A stretch of DNA of 44,384 nt, taken from NCBI GenBank assembly GCA_025465135.1, contig JAODNA010000037.1:1-44384 (forward strand), given 5' to 3'. The position numbers and the translations under genes are program-made. This DNA comes from Frankiales bacterium. Its GTDB lineage: Bacteria; Actinomycetota; Actinomycetes; Mycobacteriales; SCTD01. Under the pieces are notes generated by a model that was not told where the DNA came from, searched no databases, and saw only the letters and a program-made list of their open reading frames with translations. Position 1 is the first letter of the stretch; every line of letters begins with the position of its first letter. This document shows, piece after piece, positions 7,422 through 17,068 of this stretch.

Positions 7422-8075
7422 CTAGGCGGCGGGAGCGGCGACTTCTGCTCGGTCGGTGTGCATCAGCAGCACGATGCCGATGATGATCGACCAGATCGGC
7501 AGCGCCAGGAAGGCGGTCCAGGCCGTCAGCAGACTGCCGGCCACCCCCAGCCCGAGCAGGAAGCCGAGCCATGCTGTCCACGCCGGGAGCACCTTGGTCC
7601 TCAGCGTGACGATGCCCGTGACGACGGCCATGCTCCCGGCTGCCATCAGTCCCATGGCGAGCAACGAGTAGCTCGCGTCGTCGAGGGCAAGCGCCAGGTT
7701 GCCGTCGATCTTGAACGCTGAACTGTCTGCCCCTGCCAGACCAACGCAGAAGCCGACCGCCCCAGCCGTCCCGAGCAGAGCCGCCGCGAGAGTGCCGGCG
7801 GCGAGGCAGTACGACGGGAGTGGTCCGGCGTCAACGGTCCGCAGCCGATCGCGCAGGCCGGCCGAGAAGGCGACGAGCAACAGCACGGCGTAGCTCACGA
7901 GCAGGATCCCGACCTGGGCCTTCGTCTGGTGCGCGTGGCTGCTCCAGTAATCGGCGTACTTGGTGACTGCGTTCTTGTCGCCGGAGTCCGGTGTCGACGG
8001 TCCGAAGATGCTGATGCAGACGAACACGATGCCGAACAGGACACCGGCAAGGCCGGTCCAGCGGGTGCGTGTCAT
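7422..8075 (-). CDS. Integral membrane protein, unknown function
   Basis: The 217-residue protein has about six hydrophobic segments: GLAGVLFGIVFVCISIF, VGILLVSYAVLLLVAF, YCLAAGTLAAALLGTAGAVGFCVGLAG, SLLAMGLMAAGSMAVVTGIV, WLGFLLGLGVAGSLLTAW and LPIWSIIIGIVLLM. The loop after helix 1 is polar (STPDSGDKNAVTKYADYW). Start ATG 8075 follows GGGGA at good distance; an earlier in-frame start at 8153 would add a polar leader. It resembles small actinobacterial membrane proteins of the DUF4386-like kind, but I cannot assign a function. Confidence 0.7.
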   Translation of the reverse strand: MTRTRWTGLAGVLFGIVFVCISIFGPSTPDSGDKNAVTKYADYWSSHAHQTKAQVGILLVSYAVLLLVAFSAGLRDRLRTVDAGPLPSYCLAAGTLAAALLGTAGAVGFCVGLAGADSSAFKIDGNLALALDDASYSLLAMGLMAAGSMAVVTGIVTLRTKVLPAWTAWLGFLLGLGVAGSLLTAWTAFLALPIWSIIIGIVLLMHTDRAEVAAPAA

Positions 8076-8149
8076 GAAAGGTCCCCCAACCTCCGCAGAT
8101 GCCGGCAGGGTGGACCTGCCTGATCGCGCGGTCAAGGACCCGAGCCGGG

Positions 8150-9340
8150 TCAACCTTGCGCCGCCATCGGGTCGAGGCCGAGGAGCGGGAAGACGTGCCG
8201 GCGGGTGTCGGCGACCGCGCGGTCGACCTCGTCGGCGGGGTCGCCGCCACCGCCTTCCCAGGGGACGAACGTCGGGGACTTCCCGTCGGACAGCGAGGTC
8301 GGCGCGAACTCCCCACCGCGCTCGCTCGCGAGGTCGCGCCAGTCATCGGGCGTCGCGCCGTCGACGTCGGCGCCGGTCACCTCGGCGAGCAGGTGCGTCC
8401 AGGCCCTCGGCACCACCTGCACCGGCTCGTAGCCGCCGCCTCCGAGCACGACCCAACGGCCGCCGCACAGCTCGTGCGCCAGCGCGTGCAGCGCCGCGTA
8501 GGCCGTGCGCTGCCCGTCGACGGACATGAGCAGGTGCGCCAGCGGGTCGAGGGCGTGGGTGTCGCAGCCGTGCTGCGTGACGAGCACCTGGGGACCGAAC
8601 GCGCGAAGAACCGGCGGTACGACGGCATCGAAGGCCCGGAGCCAGCCCGCGTCGCCCGTGCCCATCGGCAGGGCGACGTTGACGTTCGACCCGGCGGCCG
8701 CATCACCGCCGACCTGGTCCGCCCAGCCCGTGCCCGGGAAGAGCGTGCGGCCGCTCTCGTGCATCGACACGGTGAGCACCCGAGGGTCGTCCCAGAAGGC
8801 CGCCTCCACGCCGTCGCCGTGGTGGACGTCGACGTCGACGTACGCGATCTTCGTCGCGCCCGCCTGCAGCAGCCATGCGATCGCGACGGCGGGGTCGTCA
8901 TAGATGCAGAAGCCCGAGGCGCGGTCGCGCATCGCGTGGTGGAGGCCGCCGGACAGGTTGACGGCATGTTGCGCAGTGCCGTCCCAGACGGCACGGGCCG
9001 CGTCGACGGAGGCGCCCGTCACCATCGCGGAGGCCTCGTGCATCCGCGGGAAGACCGGGTTGTCACCGGTGCCGAGCCCCCAACGCAGCGACAACCGGCC
9101 GAGCACGTCGTCGGGAGCGCGTCGTACGGACGCGACGTAGAGCGGGTCGTGCACCAGCTCGAGCAGGTCGTCTCCCGCCGAATGCGGTGCTCGCACGGTG
9201 ACCCCTGGCCGCTCCAGCACGCCGAGCTGGCCGGCGAGGGCCATCGTGAGCTCGAGCCGCAGCGGGCGCAGCGGATGTGTCGGGCCGAAGTCGTAGGTCG
9301 TGAAGACGTCATCCCAGACGACCAGGGTCGAGTCGCTCAC
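8150..9340 (-). CDS. acuC: AcuC-like class I histone deacetylase-family protein
   Basis: The 396-residue protein is an arginase/deacetylase-fold Zn enzyme of the AcuC type, which removes acetyl groups from lysines such as that of acetyl-CoA synthetase. Signatures are GPTHPLRPLRLEL at the front, the catalytic HH pair region LHHAMRDRASGFCIYDDPAVAI, the metal site YVDVDVHHGDGVE, SMHESGRTLFPGTG, and the second metal block TQHGCDTHALDPLAHL followed by GGGGYEP. GTG 9340 lies 4 nt after the proC stop, so translation is probably coupled. AcuC next to proC and proline dehydrogenase may link acyl-protein control to proline and acetate use; that is inference from position. Confidence 0.88.
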   Translation of the reverse strand: MSDSTLVVWDDVFTTYDFGPTHPLRPLRLELTMALAGQLGVLERPGVTVRAPHSAGDDLLELVHDPLYVASVRRAPDDVLGRLSLRWGLGTGDNPVFPRMHEASAMVTGASVDAARAVWDGTAQHAVNLSGGLHHAMRDRASGFCIYDDPAVAIAWLLQAGATKIAYVDVDVHHGDGVEAAFWDDPRVLTVSMHESGRTLFPGTGWADQVGGDAAAGSNVNVALPMGTGDAGWLRAFDAVVPPVLRAFGPQVLVTQHGCDTHALDPLAHLLMSVDGQRTAYAALHALAHELCGGRWVVLGGGGYEPVQVVPRAWTHLLAEVTGADVDGATPDDWRDLASERGGEFAPTSLSDGKSPTFVPWEGGGGDPADEVDRAVADTRRHVFPLLGLDPMAAQG

Positions 9341-9343
9341 GGC

Positions 9344-10147
9344 TCATCCGCCAGTTGCGAGCTGCTGCGACCGGTCTCGTGCGGCCTCGAGTGCCGACAG
9401 CATCGCGGCGCGGACCCCGTGGTCCTCCATGACGCGGATCGCGTTGATGGTCGTGCCGGCCGGCGATGTCACGGCCTCACGCAGCTTGACCGGGTGCTCG
9501 CCGGAGTCGCGCATCATCAGCGCGGCCCCGAGCGCGGTCTGCACGATGAGGTCGTGCGCCACCTGTCGCGGCAGGCCGAGCAGGATGCCGGCGTCGGTCA
9601 TCGCCTCGACGAGGTAGAAGAAGTACGCCGGCCCGCTGCCCGACAGCGCCGTGACGGCGTCCTGCTGCGACTCCGGCACGCGGATCGTCTTGCCGACCGG
9701 CCGCAGCAGCTCCTCCGTCAGGGCCAGGTGCGCCTCACCGGCATGGCTTCCGGCGCTCATCGCCGACATGGCCTCGTCGACCAGCACCGGCGTGTTGCTC
9801 ATGACGCGGACGACGGGCGTGCCCGGCTCGAGGGCCGCCTCGATGGTCGCGGTCGTGATGCCGGCCGCCATGGTGACGACGAGCCGGTCCGAGGGAACCG
9901 TCCCTCGAAGCTCGGCGAGCAGCGATCCCATGTCCTGCGGCTTGACCGTCAGGAGCAGCACGTCCGCGACCTTCGCGGCGGAGGAGTTGCCGATCACCTC
10001 GACGCCGTACTTCTCGGTCAGTGACTCCGCGCGCTCGGGCCGGCGCGCGGTCACGACCAGGTCCTGCGGTGAACGGCCGGCGCGCAGCAGACCCGACAGG
10101 AGGGCCTCGCCGAGCTTGCCGACGCCCAGGATCGCGACCCGCGTCAT
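9344..10147 (-). CDS. proC: Pyrroline-5-carboxylate reductase
   Basis: The 267-residue cytosolic enzyme makes L-proline from 1-pyrroline-5-carboxylate with NAD(P)H. The Rossmann start is VAILGVGKLGEALLSGLL, VLLLTVKPQDM follows, and the signature region ALSGSGPAYFFYLVEAMTDAG through SPAGTTINAI is complete. ATG 10147 shares ATGA with the stop of the proline dehydrogenase gene. Its pairing with a proline-degrading enzyme is notable, because the two catalyse opposing steps. Mycobacteria have proC (Rv0500) at the equivalent place, just before the BldC-like gene. Confidence 0.93.
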   Translation of the reverse strand: MTRVAILGVGKLGEALLSGLLRAGRSPQDLVVTARRPERAESLTEKYGVEVIGNSSAAKVADVLLLTVKPQDMGSLLAELRGTVPSDRLVVTMAAGITTATIEAALEPGTPVVRVMSNTPVLVDEAMSAMSAGSHAGEAHLALTEELLRPVGKTIRVPESQQDAVTALSGSGPAYFFYLVEAMTDAGILLGLPRQVAHDLIVQTALGAALMMRDSGEHPVKLREAVTSPAGTTINAIRVMEDHGVRAAMLSALEAARDRSQQLATGG

Positions 10148-11064
10148 GACGTGGAGACCAGCGCGCGCAGGAAGAAGCCGACGTTGGCGGGTCGTTCGGC
10201 AAGTCGTCGCATGAGATAGCCGTACCACTCGTCGCCGTAGGGCACGTAGACGCGCACGGTCTCCCCGGCGGCGGCGAGGCGGCGCTGCTCGGCCGGGCGG
10301 ACGCCGTACAGCATCTGGTACTCGTACGTGCCGGCCGGCCGGTCCTTGGCCAGGTCTCCGGCGATCGCGACCAGCCGCGGGTCGTGGCTGGCCACCATCG
10401 GGTAGCCGTCACCGGACATCAGCAGCTTCAGGCAACGGACGTAGGAGCGGTCGACGTCCTGGTCCGACTGGTAGGCGACGGACTCGGGCTCCTTGTAGGC
10501 GCCCTTGCACAGCCGCACCCGGCTGCCGGCGTAGGCGAGGTCGCGGCAGTCGGCCTCGGTGCGCCGCAGGTAGGACTGCAGCACGGCACCGGTGTCGGGG
10601 AAGTCCTGCCGCAGCTCGTGCAGCACGGACAGCGTCGAGTCGGTCGTCGTGTGGTCCTCCATGTCCAGGGTGACCGTCGTGCTGGCGCTCCGCGCGGCCT
10701 CGCAGATGCGCCGCGCGTTGTCGAGGGCGAGCCGCTCGTCGATGGCCTGCCCGACGGCGGTCAGCTTGACGGAGACCTCGGCCCGGCCTCCGGCGGTCAG
10801 GCCGGCGGCGGCGAGCCGTTCGAGCAGCAGGAGGTAGGCCTTGACCGTGCTGTCGGCCTGGCCGGCGTCGAGGGTGTCCTCGCCGAGGTGGTCGAGGCTC
10901 ACGGTCAGGCCGGCTGACGTGAGGTCGCGGGTGGCGCGCACCGCGTCCTCGGCGCTCTCACCCGCGACGAAGCGCTTGACGACGCTGCGGCTCAGCGGCG
11001 CACCGGCGACGACCTTCTTCACGGTGCCGTTGCGGGAGGCGGCGAGGATGGCCTGACGAAGCAT
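10144..11064 (-). CDS. putB: Proline dehydrogenase (monofunctional PRODH)
   Basis: The 306-residue FAD enzyme oxidises L-proline to pyrroline-5-carboxylate. Characteristic (beta/alpha)8-barrel blocks are present in order: EVSVKLTAVG, VTLDMEDHT, LQSYLRRTEAD, RLCKGAYKEPE, VASHDP, EYQMLYGVRP, and the substrate-binding end RVYVPYGDEWYGYLMRRLAERPANV. The length matches stand-alone actinobacterial PRODH, not the bifunctional PutA, and no P5C dehydrogenase gene lies nearby. ATG 11064 is 25 bp after the dehalogenase stop; the end overlaps proC by 4 bp. Confidence 0.92.
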   Translation of the reverse strand: MLRQAILAASRNGTVKKVVAGAPLSRSVVKRFVAGESAEDAVRATRDLTSAGLTVSLDHLGEDTLDAGQADSTVKAYLLLLERLAAAGLTAGGRAEVSVKLTAVGQAIDERLALDNARRICEAARSASTTVTLDMEDHTTTDSTLSVLHELRQDFPDTGAVLQSYLRRTEADCRDLAYAGSRVRLCKGAYKEPESVAYQSDQDVDRSYVRCLKLLMSGDGYPMVASHDPRLVAIAGDLAKDRPAGTYEYQMLYGVRPAEQRRLAAAGETVRVYVPYGDEWYGYLMRRLAERPANVGFFLRALVSTS

Positions 11065-11088
11065 GGGCCGAACACTATTTCCTTCTGG

Positions 11089-11985
11089 CTAACGCTGCTG
11101 CGGGGCGAGCCAGTCGACGATGACGCGGGCCAGCTCGGGTCCGCGGTCCTCCTGGAGGAAGTGGCCACCGCCCTCGATCGTCGTGTGCGGCTGGCCCTGC
11201 GCGCCCGGGATCCTGCCGATCAGCATGCGCTCACCGCCCGAGGTGATGGGGTCGCCGTCGCTGAACGCGCACAGGAACGGCTTGTCCCAGGTCTCGAGCA
11301 CCCGCCAGGCAAGCTGGTTGTCGGGAGTCGCCGGGTCGTCCTCCGTCTGGGGGATGAGACCGGGGAAGGCCCGGGCGCCGGACTTGAAGGACGCGTCCGG
11401 GAACGGCGCGTCATAGGCGGCCGCCTCCTCGTCAGTGAGGCCGTCGGCGCAGGCGGCACGGACGAGGAAGCCGATAGGCAGGTCGGGCGTCTTCTGGACG
11501 AAGTCGTGGAAGCGCCACCACGCATCGGGGAGCCGGCGGGTGCCGTCGGGCAGCCCGGTGTTGGCGGCGACGACGCGCGCGAACCGGTCCGGGTGCTCGG
11601 CGACGAGGCGAAGGCCGAGCAGCCCGCCCCAGTCCTGGCAGACGAGCACGATCTCCTGCAGGTCGAGCGCGTCGAACAGCACCGAGCGGAGCCACTCGAC
11701 GTGGCGGGCGTAGGTGTAGTCGTCCTGCTCGCTGGGCTTGTCGGAGCGGCCGAAACCGATCAGGTCCGGGGCGACGACCCGCAGGCCGGCAGCCACGAGG
11801 ACCGGGATCATCGTCCGGTAGAGGTAGCTCCACGACGGCTCGCCGTGCAGCAGCAGCACGACGGGGCCGTCGCCTTCGTCGACGTACGCCATCCGCAGCC
11901 CATCGGAGGTCTCGGCGTACGACGGCTCCCACGGGAACCCTGGCAGGTCGACGAACCGGTCGTCGGGCGTGCGCAGCACCTTCAT
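11089..11985 (-). CDS. Haloalkane dehalogenase (HLD-I subfamily, alpha/beta hydrolase)
   Basis: The 298-residue protein follows the DhlA-like haloalkane dehalogenase pattern. HGEPSWSYLYRTMIPVL holds the oxyanion hole. The nucleophile Asp118 and halide-binding Trp119 are in CQDWGG. A second Trp lies in the cap (DAWWRFHDF, about 156-157), the acid is probably Asp245 in SDGDPIT, and the base is His275 in GGHFLQED. Such enzymes release halide from halogenated alkanes; the natural substrate in soil actinomycetes is seldom known. Its ATG shares ATGA with the upstream methyltransferase stop. An epoxide hydrolase is less likely because of the CQDWGG/Trp pattern. Confidence 0.82.
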   Translation of the reverse strand: MKVLRTPDDRFVDLPGFPWEPSYAETSDGLRMAYVDEGDGPVVLLLHGEPSWSYLYRTMIPVLVAAGLRVVAPDLIGFGRSDKPSEQDDYTYARHVEWLRSVLFDALDLQEIVLVCQDWGGLLGLRLVAEHPDRFARVVAANTGLPDGTRRLPDAWWRFHDFVQKTPDLPIGFLVRAACADGLTDEEAAAYDAPFPDASFKSGARAFPGLIPQTEDDPATPDNQLAWRVLETWDKPFLCAFSDGDPITSGGERMLIGRIPGAQGQPHTTIEGGGHFLQEDRGPELARVIVDWLAPQQR

Positions 11986-12713
11986 GGCTTCCTCGCGATC
12001 CGCAGGGTGACGCTGAAGGGCTCGACAATCCGGCCGTCGGGAAAGGCATCACCGAGCGACTGCTGCTCGGCAGCGATGAAGGTCTCGACGTCGTCGAGGG
12101 CCTGGACGTAGGACTTCGAGCGCAGCCACCGCTCGTACGTCGGCCAGTCGAGGACCCGCTCCCACCGCGTCGTCCAGTGCTCGACGGAGGCGAAGTACGG
12201 CGTCAGCTCGCTGCGGTAGTCGCGTGCGCGATACGTCCTGCTGTACCTGGGGTTCCCGGCCTCGAGCCGGTCCTGCTGCGCGTCCCACCAGGGCAGCCCG
12301 TCGGCAGCCACCTCGTTCCACCACACGGCAAGGGCGCCGCCGGGGCGAAGCACCCGAAGGACCTCGGGCGTCGCAACCGGCACGTCGACCCAGTGCCACA
12401 TCTGCGCGCCGCACACGACGTCGAACGAGCCATCGGTGAAGGGAAGCGCCTCCGCGCGCGACACGACGACAGGGACCTGCGGGGACCGCTCGTGCAGCCG
12501 CGCGAGCATCTTCGGTCCGAGGTCGGTCGAGACGAGAGAACCCGAGCGCTTCACGAGCTCGCGCGTCGCGATGCCCGTGCCCGCGCCCAGCTCGAGCACG
12601 GCGCCCGACAGGTCGGGCAGTGCCGCGAAGAGCGCAGCCGGGTAGGCCGGCCGCGCCGCGTCGTAGTGGTCGACCAGGTCCTCGAAGGCCGTCGGCGACC
12701 CGGGCTGTGTCAT
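11982..12713 (-). CDS. Class I SAM-dependent methyltransferase
   Basis: The 243-residue protein has a UbiE/SmtA-type methyltransferase core: [16 protein letters not shown] (motif I), [31 protein letters not shown] (motifs II/III) and [14 protein letters not shown]. The N-terminal [16 protein letters not shown] is typical of small-molecule methyltransferases of this group. The acceptor is unknown. ATG 12713 overlaps the isomerase stop in ATGA, and its own stop overlaps the dehalogenase start, so the three genes form one translational unit. Confidence 0.85.
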   Translation of the reverse strand: MTQPGSPTAFEDLVDHYDAARPAYPAALFAALPDLSGAVLELGAGTGIATRELVKRSGSLVSTDLGPKMLARLHERSPQVPVVVSRAEALPFTDGSFDVVCGAQMWHWVDVPVATPEVLRVLRPGGALAVWWNEVAADGLPWWDAQQDRLEAGNPRYSRTYRARDYRSELTPYFASVEHWTTRWERVLDWPTYERWLRSKSYVQALDDVETFIAAEQQSLGDAFPDGRIVEPFSVTLRIARKP

Positions 12714-13543
12714 CGCTTCCAGGCCGTCCGGTCGGTCAGGGCCGGGGCGGCCAGGTGCAGCCGGGTGTAGGCCAGCGCCTCCGCCAGGTCGCTCTCTCGC
12801 TCGGCGCGGTCGTCGCACTTGCGGGTGTTCACCTCCACCACCACGAGCCCGTCGAAACCCCGGTCGGCCAGGCCCTCCAGCAGCTCGCCGCAGGGCTGCT
12901 CGCCTCGTCCGGGCACGAGGTGCTCGTCACGCGCCGTGCCGTTGCCGTCGGCGATGTGCACGTGAGCGAGCCGGTCGCCCATGGTGTCAGCCATCGCCAT
13001 CGCATCGGACTGGGACACCGACGTGTGCGAGAGGTCGAGCGTGAAGTGCGGGAAGTCCTCGGTCGTCGGGTCCCAGTCGGGGGCGTACGGCGTCACCTCG
13101 CGCCCCCGTGCCCGCAGCGGGAACATGTTCTCGACCGCGAACCGGACGTCGGTCTCGTTGAACATCTCCTGGATGCCGCCGACGAACTGCCGGGCGTACT
13201 CCCGCTGCCAGCGGAAGGGCGGGTGCACGACGACGGTCTGCGCACCCAGCTCCTCCGCGACGTCCTTGGCCCGGACGAGCTTCGCCCACGGGTCGGTGCC
13301 CCAGACCCGCTGCGTGATGACCAGGCACGGCGCGTGCAGCGCGAGGATGGGAACCTGGTGGTAGTCGCTCAGCCGCTTCAGGGCCGTCGCGTCCTGGCTC
13401 ACGGGGTCGGTCCAGACCATGACCTCGACGCCGTCGTAGCCGAGGCGGGCGGCGATCTCGAAGGCGTTGGCCGTCGACTCCGGGTAGACCGATGCCGTCG
13501 CGAGCGCCACCTTGGCGTCGGGAACGCGCGGCAGCATCGACAT
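12710..13543 (-). CDS. Sugar phosphate isomerase/epimerase (xylose isomerase-like TIM barrel)
   Basis: The 277-residue protein has the AP endonuclease family 2/xylose isomerase-like fold: [78 protein letters not shown] and [10 protein letters not shown]. The Glu, Asp, His and His residues in these blocks are the expected metal ligands. The mycobacterial counterpart is Rv0498, also beside ppx. ATG 13543 has GGAG close upstream; ATG 13537 is an alternative 2 codons in. The reaction is unknown. Confidence 0.82.
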   Translation of the reverse strand: MSMLPRVPDAKVALATASVYPESTANAFEIAARLGYDGVEVMVWTDPVSQDATALKRLSDYHQVPILALHAPCLVITQRVWGTDPWAKLVRAKDVAEELGAQTVVVHPPFRWQREYARQFVGGIQEMFNETDVRFAVENMFPLRARGREVTPYAPDWDPTTEDFPHFTLDLSHTSVSQSDAMAMADTMGDRLAHVHIADGNGTARDEHLVPGRGEQPCGELLEGLADRGFDGLVVVEVNTRKCDDRAERESDLAEALAYTRLHLAAPALTDRTAWKR

Positions 13544-13571
13544 GATCTCCGAGCCTACGGGCGCAAACCGG

Positions 13572-14504
13572 TCAGCCGCCTCCGAGCCAGTCGAGCCGGC
13601 GCAGGATGACGCCCTCGCGCAGCGCCCACGGGCAGATGTCGACGCTGTCCAGCCCGAGCGCCTCCAGCGCCTCGTGCGCCACGACCGCGCCGGCGAGAAG
13701 CTGCGGTGCCCGGCTGGGCGAGACGCCGGGCAGGCGAGCCCGGTCGGCGGACCGCATGCCACCGAGCAGCTCGACGAGGCGCTCCAGCCCGGCGCGGCTC
13801 AGTGCCCGCGGCACGCGCGGGCCCTCGGCGTACGGCGCCGCTCCGTCGAGGCGCGCGAGCGAGCGGAAGGTCTTCGAGGTCGCTACGGCCCGATCGCACG
13901 GCCCGGCGGCGCCGACGAGCGGGAGCACCTCGGCGAGCACGGTGCGCACGTGGTCCCGGAGTGCCACCACATCGCGCCGGCGGGGTGGGTCTTCCGGCAG
14001 TCGCTCCCGGGTCAGCCGGCCGGCCCCCAACGGCAGCGACACCGCGACGTCCGGCTCCTCGTCCAGCCCGGTCGCCAGCTCGAGGGACCCGCCGCCGATG
14101 TCGAGGCACAGGAGCCGGCCGGCGCTCCAGCCGAACCACCGACGTACGGCCAGGAAGGTCAGTCGCGCCTCGTCCTCGCCCGCCAGAACCTGAAGGTCCA
14201 CGGCCGTCTCCTCGCGGACCCGCGCGAGGACACCGGCAGAGTCACTCGCGTCCCGGACGGCCGACGTGGCGAAGGCGACGAGGTCCTCGACGCCCTCGCG
14301 ATCGGCCTCGACGCGCGCAGCCAGGACCGCTTCGACGAGCATGTCGGTGCCGGCCGACCCGAGTGAGCCGTCGGGCTGCAGCAGCTCCGCGAGCTGCAGC
14401 TCGGACTTGTGCGATCGCACCGGGTCCGGGTGGGCTCCGGGGTGGGCGTCGACCACGAGCAGGTGCACGGTGTTGGACCCGACGTCCAGAACACCGAGCC
14501 GCAT
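13572..14504 (-). CDS. ppx: Exopolyphosphatase / Ppx-GppA phosphatase
   Basis: The 310-residue protein is a single ASKHA-fold Ppx/GppA core. The first phosphate loop is [30 protein letters not shown] follows, and the second loop is [15 protein letters not shown]. The catalytic Glu is expected in the [11 protein letters not shown] region. It lacks the extra C-terminal domains of E. coli Ppx, as in mycobacterial Ppx1 (Rv0496). It cleaves terminal phosphate from polyphosphate, or pppGpp in relatives. ATG 14504 is the first base pairs of a 49-bp divergent promoter region and may be leaderless. Confidence 0.9.
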   Translation of the reverse strand: MRLGVLDVGSNTVHLLVVDAHPGAHPDPVRSHKSELQLAELLQPDGSLGSAGTDMLVEAVLAARVEADREGVEDLVAFATSAVRDASDSAGVLARVREETAVDLQVLAGEDEARLTFLAVRRWFGWSAGRLLCLDIGGGSLELATGLDEEPDVAVSLPLGAGRLTRERLPEDPPRRRDVVALRDHVRTVLAEVLPLVGAAGPCDRAVATSKTFRSLARLDGAAPYAEGPRVPRALSRAGLERLVELLGGMRSADRARLPGVSPSRAPQLLAGAVVAHEALEALGLDSVDICPWALREGVILRRLDWLGGG

Positions 14505-14510
14505 GGGCCG

Positions 14511-14546
14511 ACCGTACGGGCTCGCGGCGGGTGCGGCCGGTAGCGT
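14511..14546. promoter_or_regulatory. Divergent promoters with likely leaderless starts
   Basis: The 49-bp gap between ppx and the cysteine-cluster gene holds a -10-like TACGGT on the minus strand (14516-14511), 6 nt before the ppx ATG. On the plus strand TAGCGT (14541-14546) lies 7 nt before GTG 14554. At such spacing transcripts would begin at the start codons. No clear -35 boxes or ribosome sites are seen. Confidence 0.45.
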
Positions 14547-14553
14547 GCGGCCC

Positions 14554-15345
14554 GTGAGCCGCCCCCAGACGATCGATCTCGGCATGCCCAGCCTCGGAGA
14601 GGTCTCCGGCGACGTCGCCCGCGAGTGGGTGGAGTTCCCTGATCCCGCCGACCCCGACCACATCGTCCGCGTAGACCTGACCTGGCTGCTGTCGAACTGG
14701 ACGTGCATCTACGGCCGCGGCTGCCAGGGCGTGGTGGAGGGACGGGCCGACGACGGCTGCTGCAGCCATGGCGCCTTCTACTGCGACGACGACGACGAGA
14801 AGCGCATCGAGAAGTACGCCAAGCAGCTGAAGAAGAAGGAGTGGCAGTTCGCCGAGGTCGGTCGCGCGAAGGGGATCTCGGAGAACGACGAGCTCGACGG
14901 CGAGCCGGCCCGGCGTACCCGGCGCGTCAAGGGCGCCTGCGTGTTCCTGAACCGCCCCGGGTTCTCGGGCGGGGAGGGATGCGCGCTGCACGGACTGGCG
15001 CTGCGGATCGGGCTGCACCCGCTGCAGACCAAGCCCGACGTCTGCTGGCAGCTGCCGGTCCGGCGCAGCTCGGAGGAGATCGAGCGGCCTGACGAGACCA
15101 CGGTGCTGGTCACGACGATCGGAGAGTTCGACCGCCGCGGGTGGGGTCCGGGCGGCGAGGACCTGCACTGGTGGTGCACCTCGTCACCGGCCGCCCACGT
15201 CGGCGAGGAACCGCTCTACCTCTCCTACGGACCCGAGCTCACCGAGCTGCTCGGGCAGGAGGCCTACGACGAGCTCGTCCGCCTGTGCGCCCTGCGGGCC
15301 GCCGGCGCAGCCCTCACGCACCCGGCCACCGAGGCCGCGCGCTAG
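14554..15345 (+). CDS. Conserved cysteine-cluster protein (Rv0495c-like)
   Basis: The 263-residue protein carries Cys- and His-rich sequence early (CIYGRGCQG, then [20 protein letters not shown]) and further Cys at [22 protein letters not shown]. This suggests a metal or Fe-S site. It resembles the conserved actinobacterial protein Rv0495c, which also neighbours ppx; I know no proven function. GTG 14554 was chosen because the upstream in-frame extension would run through ppx. The stop codon lies inside CTAG, which also forms the stop of the convergent subtilase gene. Confidence 0.75.
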   Translation: MSRPQTIDLGMPSLGEVSGDVAREWVEFPDPADPDHIVRVDLTWLLSNWTCIYGRGCQGVVEGRADDGCCSHGAFYCDDDDEKRIEKYAKQLKKKEWQFAEVGRAKGISENDELDGEPARRTRRVKGACVFLNRPGFSGGEGCALHGLALRIGLHPLQTKPDVCWQLPVRRSSEEIERPDETTVLVTTIGEFDRRGWGPGGEDLHWWCTSSPAAHVGEEPLYLSYGPELTELLGQEAYDELVRLCALRAAGAALTHPATEAAR

Positions 15346-17045
15346 CGGACCGCGGTCGCGGGGGTGGCGATGCTGGAGGTGACGGCGCGCAGAACGGTTC
15401 CGCGGGCGAAGTGCCGGTAGAGCCGGAAGGTCCCGTCGAGGGCCGTGCGCATCGACGCCACCGGGACCCACGCGGTCCCACGGCGCTGGTCGATGCGCAC
15501 GCCGCTGAAGCCGATCGGGGCGACGCGACCGGAGACGCCCGTGGTGCTCACCTGCATCGCGATGACGGGAGTCACCACGACGCGCACAGCCGGTGAGACG
15601 AAACCGACACCGACCACCCGGAAGGTCATCGTCTCGTCCGGGTTGAGAACCCAGGAGACGAGCCCGTCAGGGTTGCTGAGCCCGAGGCGGAGCCCGTACC
15701 AGACACCGTCGACCTGCCGCTGCAGCATGACCGGCAGATCGTCCGCGCCGATCCCGTTGGCCAGCACCCGGGTGGAGACCGTGATGGGCCGCAGGTACGG
15801 CGACGTGCTGCGGTTCGACGAGATCCGCGCGCTCAGCGCGTAGGGAGCCGGTGCCGCGAGGTCGATCGGCGTGGTGGCCGCCTCCGCGGCGACGACATCC
15901 ACGAAGCCGGCTCCGTAGACCGGGTCGAAGCCGGGCGGTCCCAGGTCGTCGGCGGTGTCCATGAGGCGCTGCCGGACCGCGGCGACGTTCAAGGTCGGTT
16001 GAGCGTGCCGGAGCAGCGCAGCGGCGGCGCTGACGAAGGGGGCGGCCATCGACGTGCCGTCCCACGTCGCGTAGCCGGCCGGATCGGCCGGGTCCACGCT
16101 GCTCGCCGGGGTGCGGGAGGACAGCGTCGAGAGGATCTTGACACCGGGCGCGACCAGGGCCAGGTGGCTGCCGGTGTTCGACCAGGCCGGGTGGGCCCCG
16201 GTGTCGTCGACGGCACCGACGGCGATCACGCCCGGGTCCGCGGCGGGCCACTCGACCGGGTTGCCGGTCTCGCCCTCGTTGCCGGCAGCGACGACGACCG
16301 AGACGCCCTTGCCGAGCGCGTAGCTCACTGCTGAGTCCATGACCGTGCTGTGGTCCGGACCACCGAACGACAGGTTGATCACGGTCGCTCCGTGGTCGAC
16401 GGCCCAGAAGACGCCCTGCGCGGCGTCGCTGTCCCACCCCGAGCCGTCAGCAGCCATGACGCGCACGGGCAGGATCTGGGCGCCCTGGGCAAGCCCGGCG
16501 CCGCCGATGCCGTTGTCAGCGACCGCCGCGACGATCCCGGCGACGTGCGTCCCGTGGCCGTTGGGGTCCGAGCTGCCCGTGCCACCGCAGCCGCCGCCCG
16601 GCAGGCCTGTCTGGCAGTCGATGCCAGGCAGGACGACACCCGCGAGGTCCGGGTGCCCCGCGTCCACCCCGGTGTCCACGATCGCGACCAGCTGCCCGGT
16701 CGCCGTACCGACCTGCGGCAGCCGAAGTGCGCTGGGACCCCACTGCTGGTCTGCCAAGGGGTCTGGGCTGCCGGCCACGTGGATCCGGTGGTCGATGGCA
16801 GCCGCGAGGACGCCCTTCTCAGCGCGCCATCGCTCGACGAGCTGACGACCCTGCGTGAGGTCGGCCGCGACGCCGGCGCGCACCGACAGGTGCCCGGCAG
16901 CGTCGCGGACCACCGCGCTGATCCGGACCTGACCGGCAGCGTCGGCCGGGCCGACGGGGAGTACGGGCAGGACGAGGAGCCCCGCAAGGGGGGCGAGAAG
17001 GAGGCGCACCGCGCAAGGGTGCGCGAACCGGCCTGAAACCGACAT
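15342..17045 (-). CDS. Secreted subtilisin-like S8 serine peptidase
   Basis: The 567-residue protein begins with a signal peptide (positively charged start, then [22 protein letters not shown], cleavage near residue 37). A short pro-region precedes the S8 domain. The triad is Asp124 ([14 protein letters not shown]), His164 ([11 protein letters not shown]) and Ser332 (DGTSMAAPF), with oxyanion Asn256 (VAAGNEG). Two Cys in [13 protein letters not shown] may form a disulfide. From about residue 390 on there are two beta-rich domains without a membrane anchor or sorting signal, so the enzyme is probably released. It stands between gpmA and the ppx neighbourhood, where many relatives have senX3-regX3. 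ATG 17045 follows AGGTGGGGG. Confidence 0.88.
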   Translation of the reverse strand: MSVSGRFAHPCAVRLLLAPLAGLLVLPVLPVGPADAAGQVRISAVVRDAAGHLSVRAGVAADLTQGRQLVERWRAEKGVLAAAIDHRIHVAGSPDPLADQQWGPSALRLPQVGTATGQLVAIVDTGVDAGHPDLAGVVLPGIDCQTGLPGGGCGGTGSSDPNGHGTHVAGIVAAVADNGIGGAGLAQGAQILPVRVMAADGSGWDSDAAQGVFWAVDHGATVINLSFGGPDHSTVMDSAVSYALGKGVSVVVAAGNEGETGNPVEWPAADPGVIAVGAVDDTGAHPAWSNTGSHLALVAPGVKILSTLSSRTPASSVDPADPAGYATWDGTSMAAPFVSAAAALLRHAQPTLNVAAVRQRLMDTADDLGPPGFDPVYGAGFVDVVAAEAATTPIDLAAPAPYALSARISSNRSTSPYLRPITVSTRVLANGIGADDLPVMLQRQVDGVWYGLRLGLSNPDGLVSWVLNPDETMTFRVVGVGFVSPAVRVVVTPVIAMQVSTTGVSGRVAPIGFSGVRIDQRRGTAWVPVASMRTALDGTFRLYRHFARGTVLRAVTSSIATPATAVR

Positions 17046-17068
17046 CCCCCACCTGGGCCATTCGGGGA

